Positions 36,835 to 48,768 are shown, counted from the first letter of the stretch. The stretch: 64,000 nt of DNA from Antitrichia curtipendula (GCA_951230915.1 OX579641.1:22174254-22238253); one strand, 5' to 3'. Made by a program: numbers and translations. Notes: generated by a model from the letters alone, not told the origin.

Positions 36835-39800
36835 CTACTCTGGAACGGTGATGATCTCTGCTCGAAGTAGAAGAAGCTTCAATTCGTTGAAGCTATAACT
36901 TGGTGCATGAATGAATTTGTCATCGTGGATGTCCATTTTGCAGAAGTACTTGTATAGGTAGTACAAGTGTTTGCAATTGACATATTGCTGACGACCTCCA
37001 ATAGCTGACACAACCATATTCGCAAAGTCTGGACATGTACAGGTGGGGAACATACCCACTGTAACTCGATAGACACATCTTTTATGCTCAGCCCCCGTTT
37101 TAAGCGACACTATCGCACCTAAGCCCGGAAAAGGAAGCAAGGTCACTTCTAGTATTTGTCCTTTCACGTTCCCAGCACTCTCCCACTTGTTGCGATGTTC
37201 TGGAGTTGGTGCATTTGGAAGTCGGCGTATGGATCGGTTGTTCCTCACCGTTGGATATACATCTGCATTATCTGGCGGCGTCTGGTCATATAGAACACTC
37301 TCGAATATCTTTGACATTTTAAAGAGACGACACGGTGACAATGTAGGTCGCTCTTGCAGACCGAATCCCGCGTGCTGCAACAACAAAGTCTCCTCCCGAC
37401 TTAGGTTTGTACCTGTCAAGACAGGCCATACCTCGGGCACCTCGGGCCAATCAAGAACCCACTTTCGCTTGTTTCCTTTGACACATCGTTCAATGTCATT
37501 CCCACAGAACCAGAAATCCGCGACTACCACCCGCTTACTCCCGTAATCTTCCTTTCTTCCACGATACGTGGGAGCTGGGGTTCCCTTTCGTCCTCTAGCA
37601 ATTTTGGCAGTGCACTTCAGATTTGATCCACGTTGTTGCGCTTGACATTTTGCGTTAGATTTGTGGCTGATTCTGGCAATGTGCCACTTTGATGTGTCGC
37701 AGTCACTTTCAAATGCAACCGTAACATGTCGTGATGGCTGTACCTCAGGCTGTTTTCTTTTGTCCTCGGAAGACTCTACTGAAACCGTAGTGGACCTTGT
37801 TCAAACACAAGGTTGAGAAAAATTGACCTTGTCCGGACGATGTGAGTCTCCTTCATCTCCAATGGGGACGTCCAACTTCCTCTTCGTACTTCCAAATATT
37901 TCTTCTCCTTCCAAATGTGGTATTCGGGATCCAACTCCCTCGGCTCCAGGTAATGTGTTCAGTGCTTCTGCCATTTTTTGGGGGTCTCCGCTTCGTCTTG
38001 CAGTTCTCAACTTCAACTCCCCTTTTGATGGACCTGATCCACTTGCATGGCCTTTTAAGTAAGCACGGTAGTTTTTCATTTGCATCCACGTACGGATACT
38101 ATCATCGCAGGTGACGTCAAACAAATTGTTTCCTCTATTTCCAGACATTTGAAGCCACTTGTTATGAACTGTCTCTGACAAATTGCATGACAGCATGTCC
38201 GCCATCTCTTCCAAATTCAAATCCTAATAATTCATCCACAAAATGAATGTCATACGGTCATAGAATACCTTATGTAATAATCCCACAAATTTGCATAAGT
38301 CATGGTAACTCACAAATCTTTTCATTGAACCAAATCATGTAGACCATCAAAACAAATTTTACAAAACATTTCTGTCTATTTGAACAGAAGTAGACAAAAG
38401 GAAATGTAGGAAATTCGAATTGAACATGATCTTACCATTTGCATGAAGCCCCCCCACTGGCGATACCTGAAATGCCAAAATGCAAGCCAGTGGTCTAAGT
38501 GATGAAGCGCATCTTCTGTGGCAGCTCCTGATGATAACCACCACGACCAAATAGCAAGGTAACGTGTCTCCGCCTCGTCGAGAGTCTTTGCATCTTTGTA
38601 TTGTTTGCATAATGTACTATGCTACTGATGGAATGCTTCCTTGATGTACTTCTGTGTGTGTTTTAGAAGAGAAGTACTCCAATGCAATAAGCATGTCCTC
38701 TCCCAATTTTCCATTTTCTTGTCTGTAGAACCACTTCCATAGACAATGCGGACCGCATTCCAATTAGCCATGGCGCTATCCGCCATGAATCCCTTGAAAT
38801 TTGGATGATCTACTCCGTGTTTTGACATGACCGCGTTCAAGCATCTCCAGAATTGTACTTGGATCTTGGTATCTTCAGATTGCATATCGCACGTTGATAT
38901 GGTCATCACCTTCTTGTACTGCGGGTCGTACACGTGGCACGCCATCGTGGTCCATTCCTTCTCGCGCTTCACATGGTCGAACATCATCCACGCATTCTGA
39001 AGATTCCTTCCGGATTGCATGCGTCTCACCAGGTCCATTCCACTTCCCGGTCCTTCAATGAGCATCTTGAAAATTTACACCTTCTCCTTCCCTTGGCCAG
39101 GGAAGACGCTGTCATGTATGAACTCAAACTTTGACTCTTTTTTCATCGTCATTATGTTGTCGATGACCCCTTCTCAGTTGTTTGATCAAAATGAAGATAT
39201 GACGTTCCGTATATTAGGACTGCTCAAGTACTGGAAACGGTCCATGACTTCCTCCAACTCCTCCCCCTTCAACATCTCCTTGTCTCCCTCTCCGTTGTGA
39301 AAGAGATAGCTGGTCAGGAACTCTTTGCTTGCAGACAGAGCAATTGCAGAGTTGGTTGCCTTTGGCGTCTTGGTTACTTGCTCTGCAATAAGTCCACATA
39401 TTTCCTCTGTGGAATCTCTGTACATGCCCTTTGCAACAAGATGAGCATGATCTCCAAAGTGAACTGCAGCTCTACTCATTTTTGGGTTGTCACTATAGTA
39501 GTAGTACATCCTACCAGTGCAGGTGTCCAGACATGAAGGTGCAATCTTGCAGACCTTGCAAACTAGAGTGCAATCTTTAGGTGAAGCGCTCCTAACTGCA
39601 AATGGGAAAGTTGTATAACCGCTCCACTCTGTCTCATTGCGTTTAGAAGACCTCTTCAAATAATCACAATCAGGATTCTCTCAGACAAGATGACTTGTGC
39701 AATAAGACTTACGGAACCTCAGATTGTTGGAGTTGTGAATGTTCGTGGTCAATACCTTATACCACGAGTGTCCATCGTACCGCCTGTCCATTCCTTCCAA

Positions 39801-40632
39801 GTTCCTAGCTGCCGCCGAAGACGGACATGAGCGACATGCAGGCAGTTCGAAGATGACATCCCCGTTGAATATCAGTGGCAGAAATTGTACTCGGTGATGC
39901 TTTATAGTGTTTAGATCCATTATCGACAATTCGTTCCTAGAGCGATGCATACTGGCAAGCCTCCTCAAGCACTCCATTATGCTCACACGGTCGACTACAT
40001 TTGGATGAAATGGAGGGCGAGTCACTAGTGACTGCGCTGGACAATTTGACGGGGTGACAGACACTGACTTTGAAAGCTCAACATCTTCCGATGTAGTTTG
40101 GATAGAGCATGTTTGCTTCCGAAGCGTTAAGTCAGGTGACTCTCCTTCTGATTCACTAGACAACTCTATGATAGTATCAAGTTTCTCAACCTTAACTTTA
40201 CGTAGAAGAGCACCTTCTGAAAATCTCAAAATTAAATCCGGCTGAGGAGTGAGGACCAGGTGAAATAGAATGGGTGACATATGGCATATCCACTGTCGAC
40301 GAATCTGACTGACGACTTCTAATCTCAGTTGAAGCAGCTAGTAAAGATAGAGGAAGGCCATACGCTCTGTAGTTTCCAGAAGCAAGGTACCAACAATCAC
40401 ATTCTGCTGACCTCACGACAGGAACAGACTGCTGTAATTCACCTGAATCTGACTTCCTCTCTTCTTCAACATAGATGGAAGTTTCCAGAAATCTAAAACG
40501 GACGTGAAGTAGGTGACTCATGACACGAGCATGTCCTCCGTCATCCACTGGGAAAACAAGGGGAACTTCGTGGCCATCCACTCGAATGCAAGCCATAGTG
40601 CAGAGTATGTACAAAGAGAGGAATGGAAGCAA
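36835..40632 (-). pseudogene. Element A SWIM-domain transposase-like gene (decayed)
   Basis: Two exons align with the element B gene: about 40596-38436 and 38223-36835, with donor CAAATG/GTAAGA and acceptor ATTAG. The SIM-like TIIELSSESEGE is at about 40150. Then come a Cys/His-rich zinc-binding region (CKVCKIAPSCLDTC...HFGDHAH), a core with FKGFMADSAMANWN and RTCLLHW, and a C-terminal SWIM finger (CTCPDF...NCKHLYYLYKYF). The order zinc finger, RNase-H-like core, SWIM is that of Mutator-like transposases; the role would be DNA cutting and joining in the nucleus. Lesions relative to copy B are a frameshift near 40200-40280 and in-frame stops at 39681-39683 and 39186-39188. More stops lie at about 39175 and 39072 and at 38622-38624 and 37801-37803. 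It cannot encode an active enzyme. Confidence 0.85.
38254..38263 (-). promoter_or_regulatory. Internal copy of the CTATGACCRY motif
   Basis: ACGGTCATAG, the complement of CTATGACCGT, lies inside the single intron of element A's transposase gene. It may be chance or a further binding site. Confidence 0.3.
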
Positions 40633-41199
40633 ACAAAGTCTCCCCTTAATGGAAAATGATAAGCAAAGAACTATTGTGAATCAGAGTAGCCTAGAGGATT
40701 CCCCTACCGGCAAAATAGAAAGAACCTTGCACGATGGAAGCAAATAGTGGAATATTTACTAATCACTTATAGGAAAGCTGTCACACTACGTGTCAATCAC
40801 AAATTTAACGCCGTCATCTGGCAATTAAATTAGTGCATAGTGAATATAGGGGCACGTTTAATAATTCCGCACCTCCTCCATATTCCGGACACTTCATTAT
40901 TACACTACGATTGACAGGAAAAGTTAATTCAGAATTTGCTAATGAAGATGTTGGTGAACTCTATTCAAATTTGACGGCACATTCATGACTGAAATTGATA
41001 GCTGTCACTCTTTTCAAATTCAAAAGAGAGCTACAAGAGTGAGCCTACTCTGGTCTGTGCCGTCTGTGCCTATGTACAGAAGGCTTTCAAAGAGCACAAA
41101 AGTCATATGCACTTACCGAGATCGCAGTCTTAGTGCCATTCTAGTTGTGTACCGTTTGCTTTGCCAAGTGAGAGTTAGGGAGAGGTAAGGTTTGACCAC
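40633..41199. other. Upstream region of element A's transposase gene
   Basis: It lies between the transposase start (ATG at 40596) and the first plus-strand open segment. No repeat or gene was recognised. Confidence 0.4.
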
Positions 41200-41505
41200 A
41201 TGCACTCAGGCAACCACATCTCTCTTTGTAATGCTTCAAAGTGTCCCAAGCATCGTATGAGGCGTATATCTCTGTATTTCTCGTCTTCCAAAGCTCTTAG
41301 GAGATCTAGGATGACTCGACCCAAGAGAGTAGTGTTTAAAGCGAGTCAGCATTCAGACGGGAACTTGAAGAAAGCCCTTCCCTGTGGAGGAGGTGATACG
41401 GGCCCAGAGGAGGCCGTTGGAACTCAGATGCATGATATTGGGCAAGGAATATCGGAGGATATCACAAGCATTCAACATCACTCAGAAGATGAGGGAGTTG
41501 TACAG
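41200..41505 (+). other. Possible 5' exon of element A's plus-strand gene
   Basis: An open segment that is basic at first (HRMRRISLYFSSSKALRRSR) and acidic at its end (DEGVVQ) stops at a donor CAG/GTTAGC at 41505/41506. No homologue was recognised in element B, so membership in the ParB-methyltransferase gene is only a guess. Confidence 0.3.
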
Positions 41506-41925
41506 GTTAGCATTTTCAAGTACAATTTGTTCTCATGCATGGAAAGCCTAAATATCATTTCAATGTAACGTGGAAAGCAGAACAGGGCGGTTGGCAGCTT
41601 CAGTTAACAAAGGTCATTCTTCATCATTTTGCTGATCTTCTAAATCATTCTAGAGGGCAGTCCACTTGCAATTTTACAAATCACCTAATGAAACGAGTAA
41701 TGAGGTAAATCCAAGGCAAATGTATGTTACTGCATGCCCGAGGAAGTCCAGATTCAGTACTAAAGTCATGACTGTTGGTTTAGCCGCCATTTTTAGCACT
41801 GGGAATTTCGAAATTTTATTGTGACTTCTCGTGAGTACCGGCCATTCACTCGGCTGATGAGAAAGGTGGTGATATCTGCTGAACTCGGCGGTTTCCCCAA
41901 ACTGAGCGGAGACACTTGCGAAACG

Positions 41926-42510
41926 AAACTACCCACCGATGTTCCCGTTGCACTCTCTTCCATTTCGGCACTGGGTGAGGGTTCCGGTCATCTTGCGAAC
42001 TAGTGAGTTTAGCGGTCAGCGAATCGGCTCCCGAAAAAGCTGTGTCTCTCTTCCATTTCGGCAATGGGCGAGGGTTTTGGTCATTGGGAGAACTGGTGAC
42101 GAGCGTAGTGAGTGAATCGGCCACCGAAAGGGCTGTGTCTTGCTTCCATTCCGGCATTGGCTTGGGGGTTCGATCATAGAGAGAACTGGTGATGAGCGCG
42201 GTGAGTGAATCAGCCACTGAAAGGGCTGTGTCTTGCTTCCATTCCGGCATTGGCTCGGGGGTTCGGTCATTGAGAGAACTGGTGACAGCGCGGTGCGTGA
42301 ATCGCCACCAAAAGGGCTGTGTCTCTCTTCCATTTTGGCATTGGTTGAGGGTTTCGGTCATTGAGAGAACTGGTGACTTGCGCGGTGATTGAATCCGCCA
42401 CCGAAAGGGCTGTGTCTTGCTTCCATTTCGGCACTAGCGAGGGTTTCGGTCATTGAGAGAACTGGTGACCAACGCGGTGAGGGTATCCGCCACCGAAAGG
42501 GCTGTTTCTC
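41926..42510. repeat. Tandem array, about 91-bp unit, six copies (element A)
   Basis: The anchor GAGAGAACTGGTGA (or near forms) falls at about 41990, 42089, 42180, 42271, 42364 and 42454, a 90-93 bp period. Each unit also holds CCACCGAAAGGGCTGTGTC and TTCCATTTCGGCA blocks. The array opens frames on both strands, which I read as repeat by-products. It sits between the two divergent genes. Confidence 0.85.
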
Positions 42511-42617
42511 CGCGTGGTCCGCGTCTGCGTCCGCGTGGTCTACGTCGGTTTTCTCCGTCGGTTTAGAGTTTAGGTTTTCTTGTAGTCGGTCTCTAAATCC
42601 AGACCCAGTCGTTGCAT

Positions 42618-42630
42618 GGTTTAGGGTTTC
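42618..42630. promoter_or_regulatory. Telo-box in element A's divergent promoter region
   Basis: GGTTTAGGGTTTC contains the complement of AAACCCTAA, the plant telo-box. Element B has one in the equivalent position. Confidence 0.4.
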
Positions 42631-42884
42631 TGGCTTACAAAATTTCGTAACCGAATCGCCCTGATTGTGCAGCAAAACCACAAAATCACGACGATGAGGA
42701 AACTCCGGAGCTGAGTTCAAGACGCGACCAGCCCGCCGGGGGAGATCCTCACCCCATCGCGGCGCCATCCGACATCAGCCACTCAAGAGCAGGTAAGTCC
42801 AAACGGAAATCCATTTACTTGTTTCAACATGGTCATCGGCGTGTGTTCATGGCCACTCTCCCATTCAATATGTTCATCGGTCTC

Positions 42885-43065
42885 GCGAAAAAAAAAATTC
42901 AGTCCCGCAGCGGCCTGTCACCCTCCCCGTACCGAAAACAGGGGTAGCGCAAGCTACCCCCAGGACCCCTGTCGGACCCGACGGAGGTCCTCGGGGTAGC
43001 TCGCGCTACCCCCGTTTTCGGTACGGGGAGGGTGACCGCCACAGCGGGACTGAATTTTTTTTCTC
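42885..43065. repeat. GC-rich nested hairpin 1
   Basis: Long arms (AAAAATTCAGTCCCGC outermost, then CACCCTCCCCGTACCG) enclose GGGGTAGC...GCTACCCC and a central GACCCGACGG palindrome. Three relatives follow within 1.8 kb with different outer arms but the same GGGTAGCGTGAGCTACCC-type core. Confidence 0.85.
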
Positions 43066-43079
43066 GGGATGGCTTCGGT

Positions 43080-43985
43080 TGTCAAGGCAGTTCTGCTTCC
43101 GTGACAAAGAGGACTAGATTTTTGTTCTCTCAAAACCAATTGAGTGGTCGTGTTTGGGCAATGGCTGTGTCTATGATAGCAGCGGGATATAATTCTTCTC
43201 TCTCGGGATGGCTGGAGGCTGTCAAGGCAGTGGCTGTGTCCATGACAGAAGCGGGACATAATTTTGTTTTCTCGAAACCAATTGAGTGGTTGGGTCTAGC
43301 TAGTGACCGTGACCATGGCAGCAGCGGGTCAGAATTTTGTTTTCTTGAAACCAATTGAGTGGTCGGGTCTAGCTAGTGGCCGTGACCATGGCAGTAGCGG
43401 GTCAGAATTTTGTTTTCTCGAAACCAATTGAGTGGTACTGTCATGGCGGTTGCTGTGACCAAGACAGCAGCGGGATTGAATTTTGTTTCTCGGGATGGCT
43501 TCAGGTTGTCAAGGCAGTTTCTGCTTCCGTGACAAAGCCGGAAAGAATGTTGTTTTCCCGAAACCAATTGAATGGTCATGTCTAGGCAGTGGTTGTGTCC
43601 ATGACAGCAGCGGGACAGATTTTTGTTTTCTCGAAACCAATTGAGTAGTCGTGTCTAGGCAGTGGCTGTGTCCATGACAGTAGCGGGGAAGAATTTTGTT
43701 TTCTCGAGACCAATTGAGTGGTCGTGTCTAGGCAGTGGCTGTGTCCATGACGGCAGCGGGACAAAATTCTTCTCTCTCGGGATGGCTGGAGGCTGTCAAG
43801 GCAGTTTCTGCTTCCATGACAGCAGCGGGACAGAATTTTCTTGAAACTAATTGAGTGGCACTGTCATGGCAGTCGCTGTGTCCAAGACAACAGCGGGATA
43901 GAGCTTTTGTCTCTCGGGACCCCTTGTGGCTGTCAAGGCAGATTCTGCTTCCGTGACACAGTGGGACAGATTGTTGGTTGCACAA
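43080..43985. repeat. Degenerate tandem array, about 72-bp unit with double units
   Basis: ACCAATTGAGTGG anchors lie at about 43134, 43278, 43349, 43423, 43562, 43637, 43709 and 43849, so spacings are about 72 bp or about 140 bp. Other recurring words are GGCTGTGTCCATGACAG, CAGCGGGACAGAATTTT and TCTCGGGATGGCT. It separates hairpins 1 and 2. Confidence 0.8.
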
Positions 43986-43989
43986 GTCG

Positions 43990-44109
43990 GTCCCTCTCCG
44001 TGAACCAGAAAGAAGGGTAGCGTGAGCTACCCCCCAGACCCCCTTCGGACCCGACGGGGGTCTGCGGGGTAGCTCACGCTACCCCTCTTTCTGGTTCACG
44101 GAGAGGGAC
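43990..44109. repeat. GC-rich nested hairpin 2
   Basis: Arms start GTCCCTCTCCGTGAACCAG and enclose GGGTAGCGTGAGCTACCC, then CAGACCCCC...GGGGGTCTG around CGGACCCGACG. Pairing is almost complete. Confidence 0.85.
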
Positions 44110-44419
44110 TGCCTTCTGCAAGGCTGTTTCTTATAATCCTACGAGGTATCTCACTGGGTTTGATCCAATTGGGCCATAACCCTTGCACAATCCCCACTCA
44201 CTAGATAGAGTTAATACGCATTTGTTATCACATTACATTAAAATGACCATGCTTGTCTCGGGTGTTGAGCAACACCCGTATTGGATAGCTCACCATAGAG
44301 ATTTAATCTCTGTGAGGGAAACACAGCTGACAATCTCAACACATCGTTTTTTGGTAAATCCGCATCGCTGCATCTTGTGAAATCCATCTGTTTACTATTC
44401 ACTTGGCCATTAGAGCATG

Positions 44420-44542
44420 TAGTACGTGTCTGTGAACAAAAAAGAAGGGTAGCATAAGCTACCCCCAAGACCTTCGTCGGGTCCGACGGGGGGTACGGGG
44501 GTAACTCACGCTACTCCTCTTTTTGGTTCACTGACAGGTACT
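44420..44542. repeat. GC-rich nested hairpin 3
   Basis: Outer arms AGTACGTGTCTGTGAACAA pair with the complement of CAGTACCTGTCAGTGAACC. The core GGGTAGCATAAGCTACCC and GTCGGGTCCGACGGG matches hairpins 1 and 2, with more mismatches. Confidence 0.75.
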
Positions 44543-44715
44543 GTATGCTTGAAGGCCTTCAAAAAGTGTAGAGTTACTTTTATTCTTCCTTTCTTAGTGA
44601 TGGTCGAAGTGCTTCATCATCCAAGTTGCACAACCATAATTAAGTAATCGTGAGCACACTTTAAGAGAGTTAGCAATTCTGCTTGAAGAATTGAAATGTA
44701 GAATCTCTCGTCGTC

Positions 44716-44776
44716 CCGATTTTGGGGGTAGCGTGAGCTACCCTCATGACCCCCGTCAGACCCGACGGGGGTCGTG
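44716..44776. repeat. GC-rich hairpin 4 (truncated)
   Basis: Only one side of the outer structure remains: GGGGGTAGCGTGAGCTACCC, then a GACCCCCGTC...GACGGGGGTC hairpin at about 44740-44772. Confidence 0.7.
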
Positions 44777-45018
44777 GAACTTGGACGTTAAAGCACTCGA
44801 AGTAGACATTTCAAATCTGAAAGGGGTATGCTTTTCAAATGTCCATCTATGTTTAATCTAATATGCACTTGTCGTGAATATAATCCTAATTGTATTTCTA
44901 AGAGTTTTAATTATGATTTTGAATTTATCTTAAATCATTATTGTGTCCTCTTAATAAGCATTCTCATGTTACTAGTTTCTTGGTTTTATTGATACAGTTT
45001 ACATTGTGTGTTGTTTAG

Positions 45019-45476
45019 ATGGAGGTAAATGAAGGTCCCAGAGGTCAAGGATCTTTATCCGATGCTGAGACTTTGAGTGTGATGGCCCTTGACATGGCGG
45101 GACCATCCTTACCATTGACTCCGATGGGTGCTAGCATTGAGGTGCCAGAGGAGTCCATTGCAAATGAGAATTTGGACTTGGTAAGCCTCGATGACATCTT
45201 GGATGCGTGTGACCGTGCCTGTGACTATGTGGAGCAGCCACATGAAAGCCATGTTAGTGGAGAGAGGACCCGGAAGAGGAATCCCGTGTCCTCCCCTGGG
45301 AGCTCCGGCACAGAATATAGCTCTAGATGTCACTCTTCAATCTCAATTTCTAGTCCTCCTTTTCAGGAGTTTTGTGACTGTGCTTGCAGTCACAATTTGG
45401 GCAAGCACAATGTGGTTATTATTCACCTGAGTTCTGACTCAGATGATGATGTTGATGTTGATGTTGATTCCATTTA
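45019..45476 (+). CDS. Acidic, Ser-rich exon upstream of element A's ParB gene
   Basis: An ATG directly follows an acceptor (TTGTTTAG). The 152-residue open segment contains a Cys cluster (CDCACSH) and ends with VVIIHLSSDSDDD, a hydrophobic-acidic stretch like a SUMO-interacting motif, then an Asp-Val repeat and a TAG followed by GT. It may be a first exon of the ParB-methyltransferase gene, with an earlier cryptic donor in the GTTGAT repeats, or a separate short protein. Element B has an exon of similar size, cysteine content and position (54221-53850) but little direct similarity. Confidence 0.45.
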
Positions 45477-46744
45477 GGTGGAATTCATATAATTTATTAT
45501 TGATATCACTTGTACGTTTTGATTTTTTATCTGTGTTTCATTGACATCTGTCATATTTCATACATGGACTAGCACAACATATTCTATGCATTTCATTATG
45601 AATTGTCTGACTTTATGATTTTCGTGGACGTCCATTATTTCGCAGATGGAGGAGTCACCTATTAGTCGGACCCAGGCTGAGAGACATACGGTGACACCAC
45701 CTACTGATGATTTGACACAGCCAGAGATTGGAGGTGAAGATGGTGAGGATTTGGCTATGGATGTTGTGGATGATGACGAGGAGGCCAAAGAATTGCTTGA
45801 GGATGAGCTTCGGAGATGGCAGAAGGTGGACTCGGTGTCCACCATTGCGAGTTTGAGGATGAAGCCAGAGAAACTCTCCCGACTGCGCATTCCACTATGC
45901 AGACTTGTGTCCATGCCAATGGTGAGGCCAACGCTTGCATCTGACCTTGTCAAACTAGAACAGGAGTTCATCTTTGGGTACCGAGAAGGCGCAGCGGTGT
46001 TCTACGTGTCCATAATCAATGAGGCTGGTGAGAGCTCGGACTTCACGGAGGAGGAGATGAACGGATGGGATACATGGTGGAAGAAAGCGAACCTGGATTT
46101 CAAGAAATATCTTGAGTCGGTTCCAAAGCTTCTGTTCATGAAGAACTTGAAGTTCTTCGTCTGCGATGGGAATCATCGCCTTCAAGCTTGGATGAATCAC
46201 ATTTCCAGGCTACATACGGCGAATCCGCTATTTCACTTTGCAGTTGACAGTATTATCTTGGATACGAAGGGGAGAATCGAATTGGTCATGCAGGTGATGC
46301 ATGATGTGAACAAGTAAGCATTATTGCTTCTTATGTTGTATATATATCCTCTATTGACCTATTATTTAGGAGTATGTGTTATTACGTACATGATTCACGT
46401 CACTAAACTTTTACATTCCATTTCAGATCAACAGAGGACTCTCACGTGAAGTCCAATCTTGTGCACACTCTTCACCGCGTGCAGAAGTACGGTCTTCTCT
46501 CCTTGGAGCAATTTAAGGAGATGTTAAGGCCTTCGGAGAGGCAATGGTGTGTTGTCCAGGCCGCGGGGAGGAAGACGTGGTATTCTATGCCCGTGGAAGT
46601 GTTTACGACATTTCTATTCCGGGTGAGCTTCTCTGATGGTCTGGGATCTAATATTGAGTACTTCCACCTTGAACTTCTTTACGATAGTAGCCTTTGTTTG
46701 TTGAAATGGTTGTTGATAACATTTATTTGCAGCAAGAGATTGCA

Positions 46745-46747
46745 TAG
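46745..46747 (+). other. In-frame TAG that can also act as splice acceptor
   Basis: After acceptor TTTGCAG (exon start 46733) the frame reads Q-E-I-A-stop; element B reads Q-E-I-A-S at the same place. The TAG supplies an AG, so splicing at 46748 would skip 15 nt, keep the frame and bypass the stop. Confidence 0.6.
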
Positions 46748-48238
46748 GCATCGGATGCAGCAGTGCGAAAATACAACGAGGGCACACCGATTGAGGAGAA
46801 ATTGGTAGAGGGAGTTGCAAATGCCATGAGATTGGGAGCGAAGGAGAGAGCCTCAAAGTTGCAGGTGAAAATGGGGAAGCTGATTGCGGTTGCAAACCCA
46901 ACTCATGGTCCCGGATTTCTAGAGGAGGTGAGAAGTAATTGCAAACCATCAATGTTAACAGTTCTTGTAATTGGATTTTATGTTCGGTTTTTCACTTGAG
47001 AAGTTTCGATTTTGTAAATTGAGAAGCAGTGGACCACAAATGAAGTCCCCAAAATGACCCTGGAGAAGCTACAGATGATTGCAACTTGCAATACAATGGC
47101 AGCACAGAAGTTGAAACTTCTGAAGTGGTGGAATTCCTCCATGCCCTCTCGAGATGCGAGACGGTTCCCAGCAAAGCCTGTTTCAGAGGAGAAACTGTTG
47201 CCATTCCTCAACAAGTTTGTCTGGTGGGCGGGGGTAAGTTCATTTATGAGTTTTTATTAAACTATTAGCATATCTGGTTTGATTTTTTAATTGATTTGGT
47301 TTTCCATTTTCAGTATTTATTTACTTCCAAGGCACTCAAATGGAACTTATTTATTGTTGATGCCACAGATTGAGAATGGTGCGTCGGAGTATTTCGAAAA
47401 TATTGCCAAGAAAGACAACCTCCAGGTCAACATGGCAACCCCGCTTGAGCCAGAGACACTCGCCGAGTACATTGAAGAGTGGAGGAGGAAAATTTGGGAT
47501 CACGGGTTTGGTCCCGTGATGAAGGGAGCAAATGCATTGAAGAAGTCAGACTCCTTTTCGAGTTATGACGGATCAAAGCTTGCTATTCAACGAGTTATTT
47601 TCCGGTATGTCTTTCACAGCCTACATTTTCCTCTTACTTTGATCAATGCGAGTGTCACACTAGCAATATGTTCTAGGTACATGTGACTATTCGCTAATAT
47701 AGTATCCACATACGTATTTGTTAATTACATGAAGTCGAAAATATATAGAGGGATGACTGGATATTATAATCCTTTATAATTTAGTGTAGGTTGAGTTCCA
47801 ACTGTATTCTTCATCTCATGCTTATGTAGCAGTATTAAAATGTGAATGAGAATGACTATTTGTTCGGCATGCCTAATGTTCTGTCTCTGTTTGTGTTTAT
47901 TGCAGTTACCTGAAGCATGAGCTTCTAGTTAAGGCCGCAATCGCTCGGGAGGATCTTCCTCCGTTCTTGTCTACTTGGCTGGACCGCAGTTCTGAAGAGT
48001 GCATGTACACCCAAAGCCAGCTTCGGACGTTTACGACAGCTCATCTGACAGGAGGAGGGTGGTATTTGGATTGTCACGTGACATTCACTCATCCTCTGGA
48101 GGCAGACCTTCGGAAGTCACTTGATGGAATTGGAGTGATTGACTTGGAGGTTGCAGAGTTCGCTGACCTCAGTGACCAAAAGAGGAGGAGGGCCATTGCG
48201 AGGAGTATTACTTCAGACAAGAAGAAAGAGACAACTCT

Positions 48239-48248
48239 GGAAGACATC
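48239..48248. repeat. Left target duplication of element B (GGAAGACATC)
   Basis: The same decamer stands at 61545-61554. Both copies lie in the same codon phase of the interrupted exon. Confidence 0.9.
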
Positions 48249-48320
48249 GGGGAATGCTGGTATGTGAGCGTAGAGCGGCGAGCGGTGAGCGGGAAGTGGG
48301 AATTGGTGAGCGTAGAGTAC
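48249..48320 (+). repeat. Element B left terminal inverted repeat
   Basis: GGGGAA then TGCTGGTATGTGAGCG, followed by GTAGAGCGGCGAGCGGTGAGCGG and another GGTGAGCGTAGAG. It pairs with 61468-61544. Confidence 0.85.
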
Positions 48321-48354
48321 AGAATTTTAAAAGTGTGAATTTGTGAGATGAAAA

Positions 48355-48660
48355 AAAGCTAAAGAAATAGATGAAAGTAGATGAAAAAGTGAATGGAAAA
48401 GTGGATGAAAAAGTAAATGAAAAATGGATGAAAAAATAGATGAAAAAATAGATGGAAAAAAGTGAAGAAAAGGATGAACTTTTCAGAAGAACTCATGAAA
48501 CTGATGAGTTGTTCAAGAGAACTAACGAAAATGACTTGGTGAAATGGATGAAATATTATTAAGGGTTTAGAAAACATCAGATGGATGAAAGTATGCCAGA
48601 GTGGATGAAAGTTAATGGCAGGAAAATTTGGATGGAAAATAAGGACAAAAGAATAAAACC
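48355..48660. repeat. (TGGATGAAA)n-rich tract, element B left
   Basis: Dense recurring GATGAAA/GGATGAAA words. The complementary TTTCATCCA words occupy about 61185-61300 near the right end, so the tract behaves like an extended subterminal inverted repeat. Confidence 0.75.
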
Positions 48661-48768
48661 AAGTGGACAAAATTACAGAGAGAAGGTTTGGTTATGGAAT
48701 CAAAAATCGTTTAAACCAGTTGTAGGATAGGATTTAGAGTACACCCATGGCTGTATACGTAACTTCTT

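Larger units (their letters stand above)
45646..48248 (+). pseudogene. ParB-like/methyltransferase gene of element A, 5' part
   Basis: Exons are 45646-46313, 46427-46622, 46733-46927, 47024-47233, 47369-47604 and 47906-48248, the last cut by element B. The first encodes a ParB-type domain: IPLCRLVSMPMVRPTLASDL, a long helix region, then FFVCDGNHRLQAWMNH, like the DGxHR motif of ParB/Srx nuclease-like domains. Later exons are helical and basic, with LTLEKLQ- and WLDRSS-type segments shared with element B. Joined to the 3' part (61555-63447) the ten exons total 3,336 nt, 1,111 residues plus stop, with one in-frame TAG at 46745-46747. Known ParB-methyltransferase fusions occur in phages and bacteria; here the role may be marking or binding element DNA, which is inference. 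It is disrupted by insertion of B. Confidence 0.85.

Noticed and set aside
36835..40632. SWIM gene as a domesticated FAR1/FHY3-type host regulator
   Set aside because: It has several in-frame stops and sits between matching transposon ends with target duplications.
41846..42361. 171-codon and overlapping open frames in the 91-bp array
   Set aside because: Frames are open in several phases and both strands because the repeat unit length is close to a multiple of three; the protein is just the repeat.
41926..42510. Possible CRISPR-like array
   Set aside because: The whole 91-bp unit is repeated without unique spacers, and the context is a eukaryotic transposon.
43032..43764. Several 60-108 codon frames in the 72-bp array
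   Set aside because: Repeat by-products on both strands with no independent coding signal.
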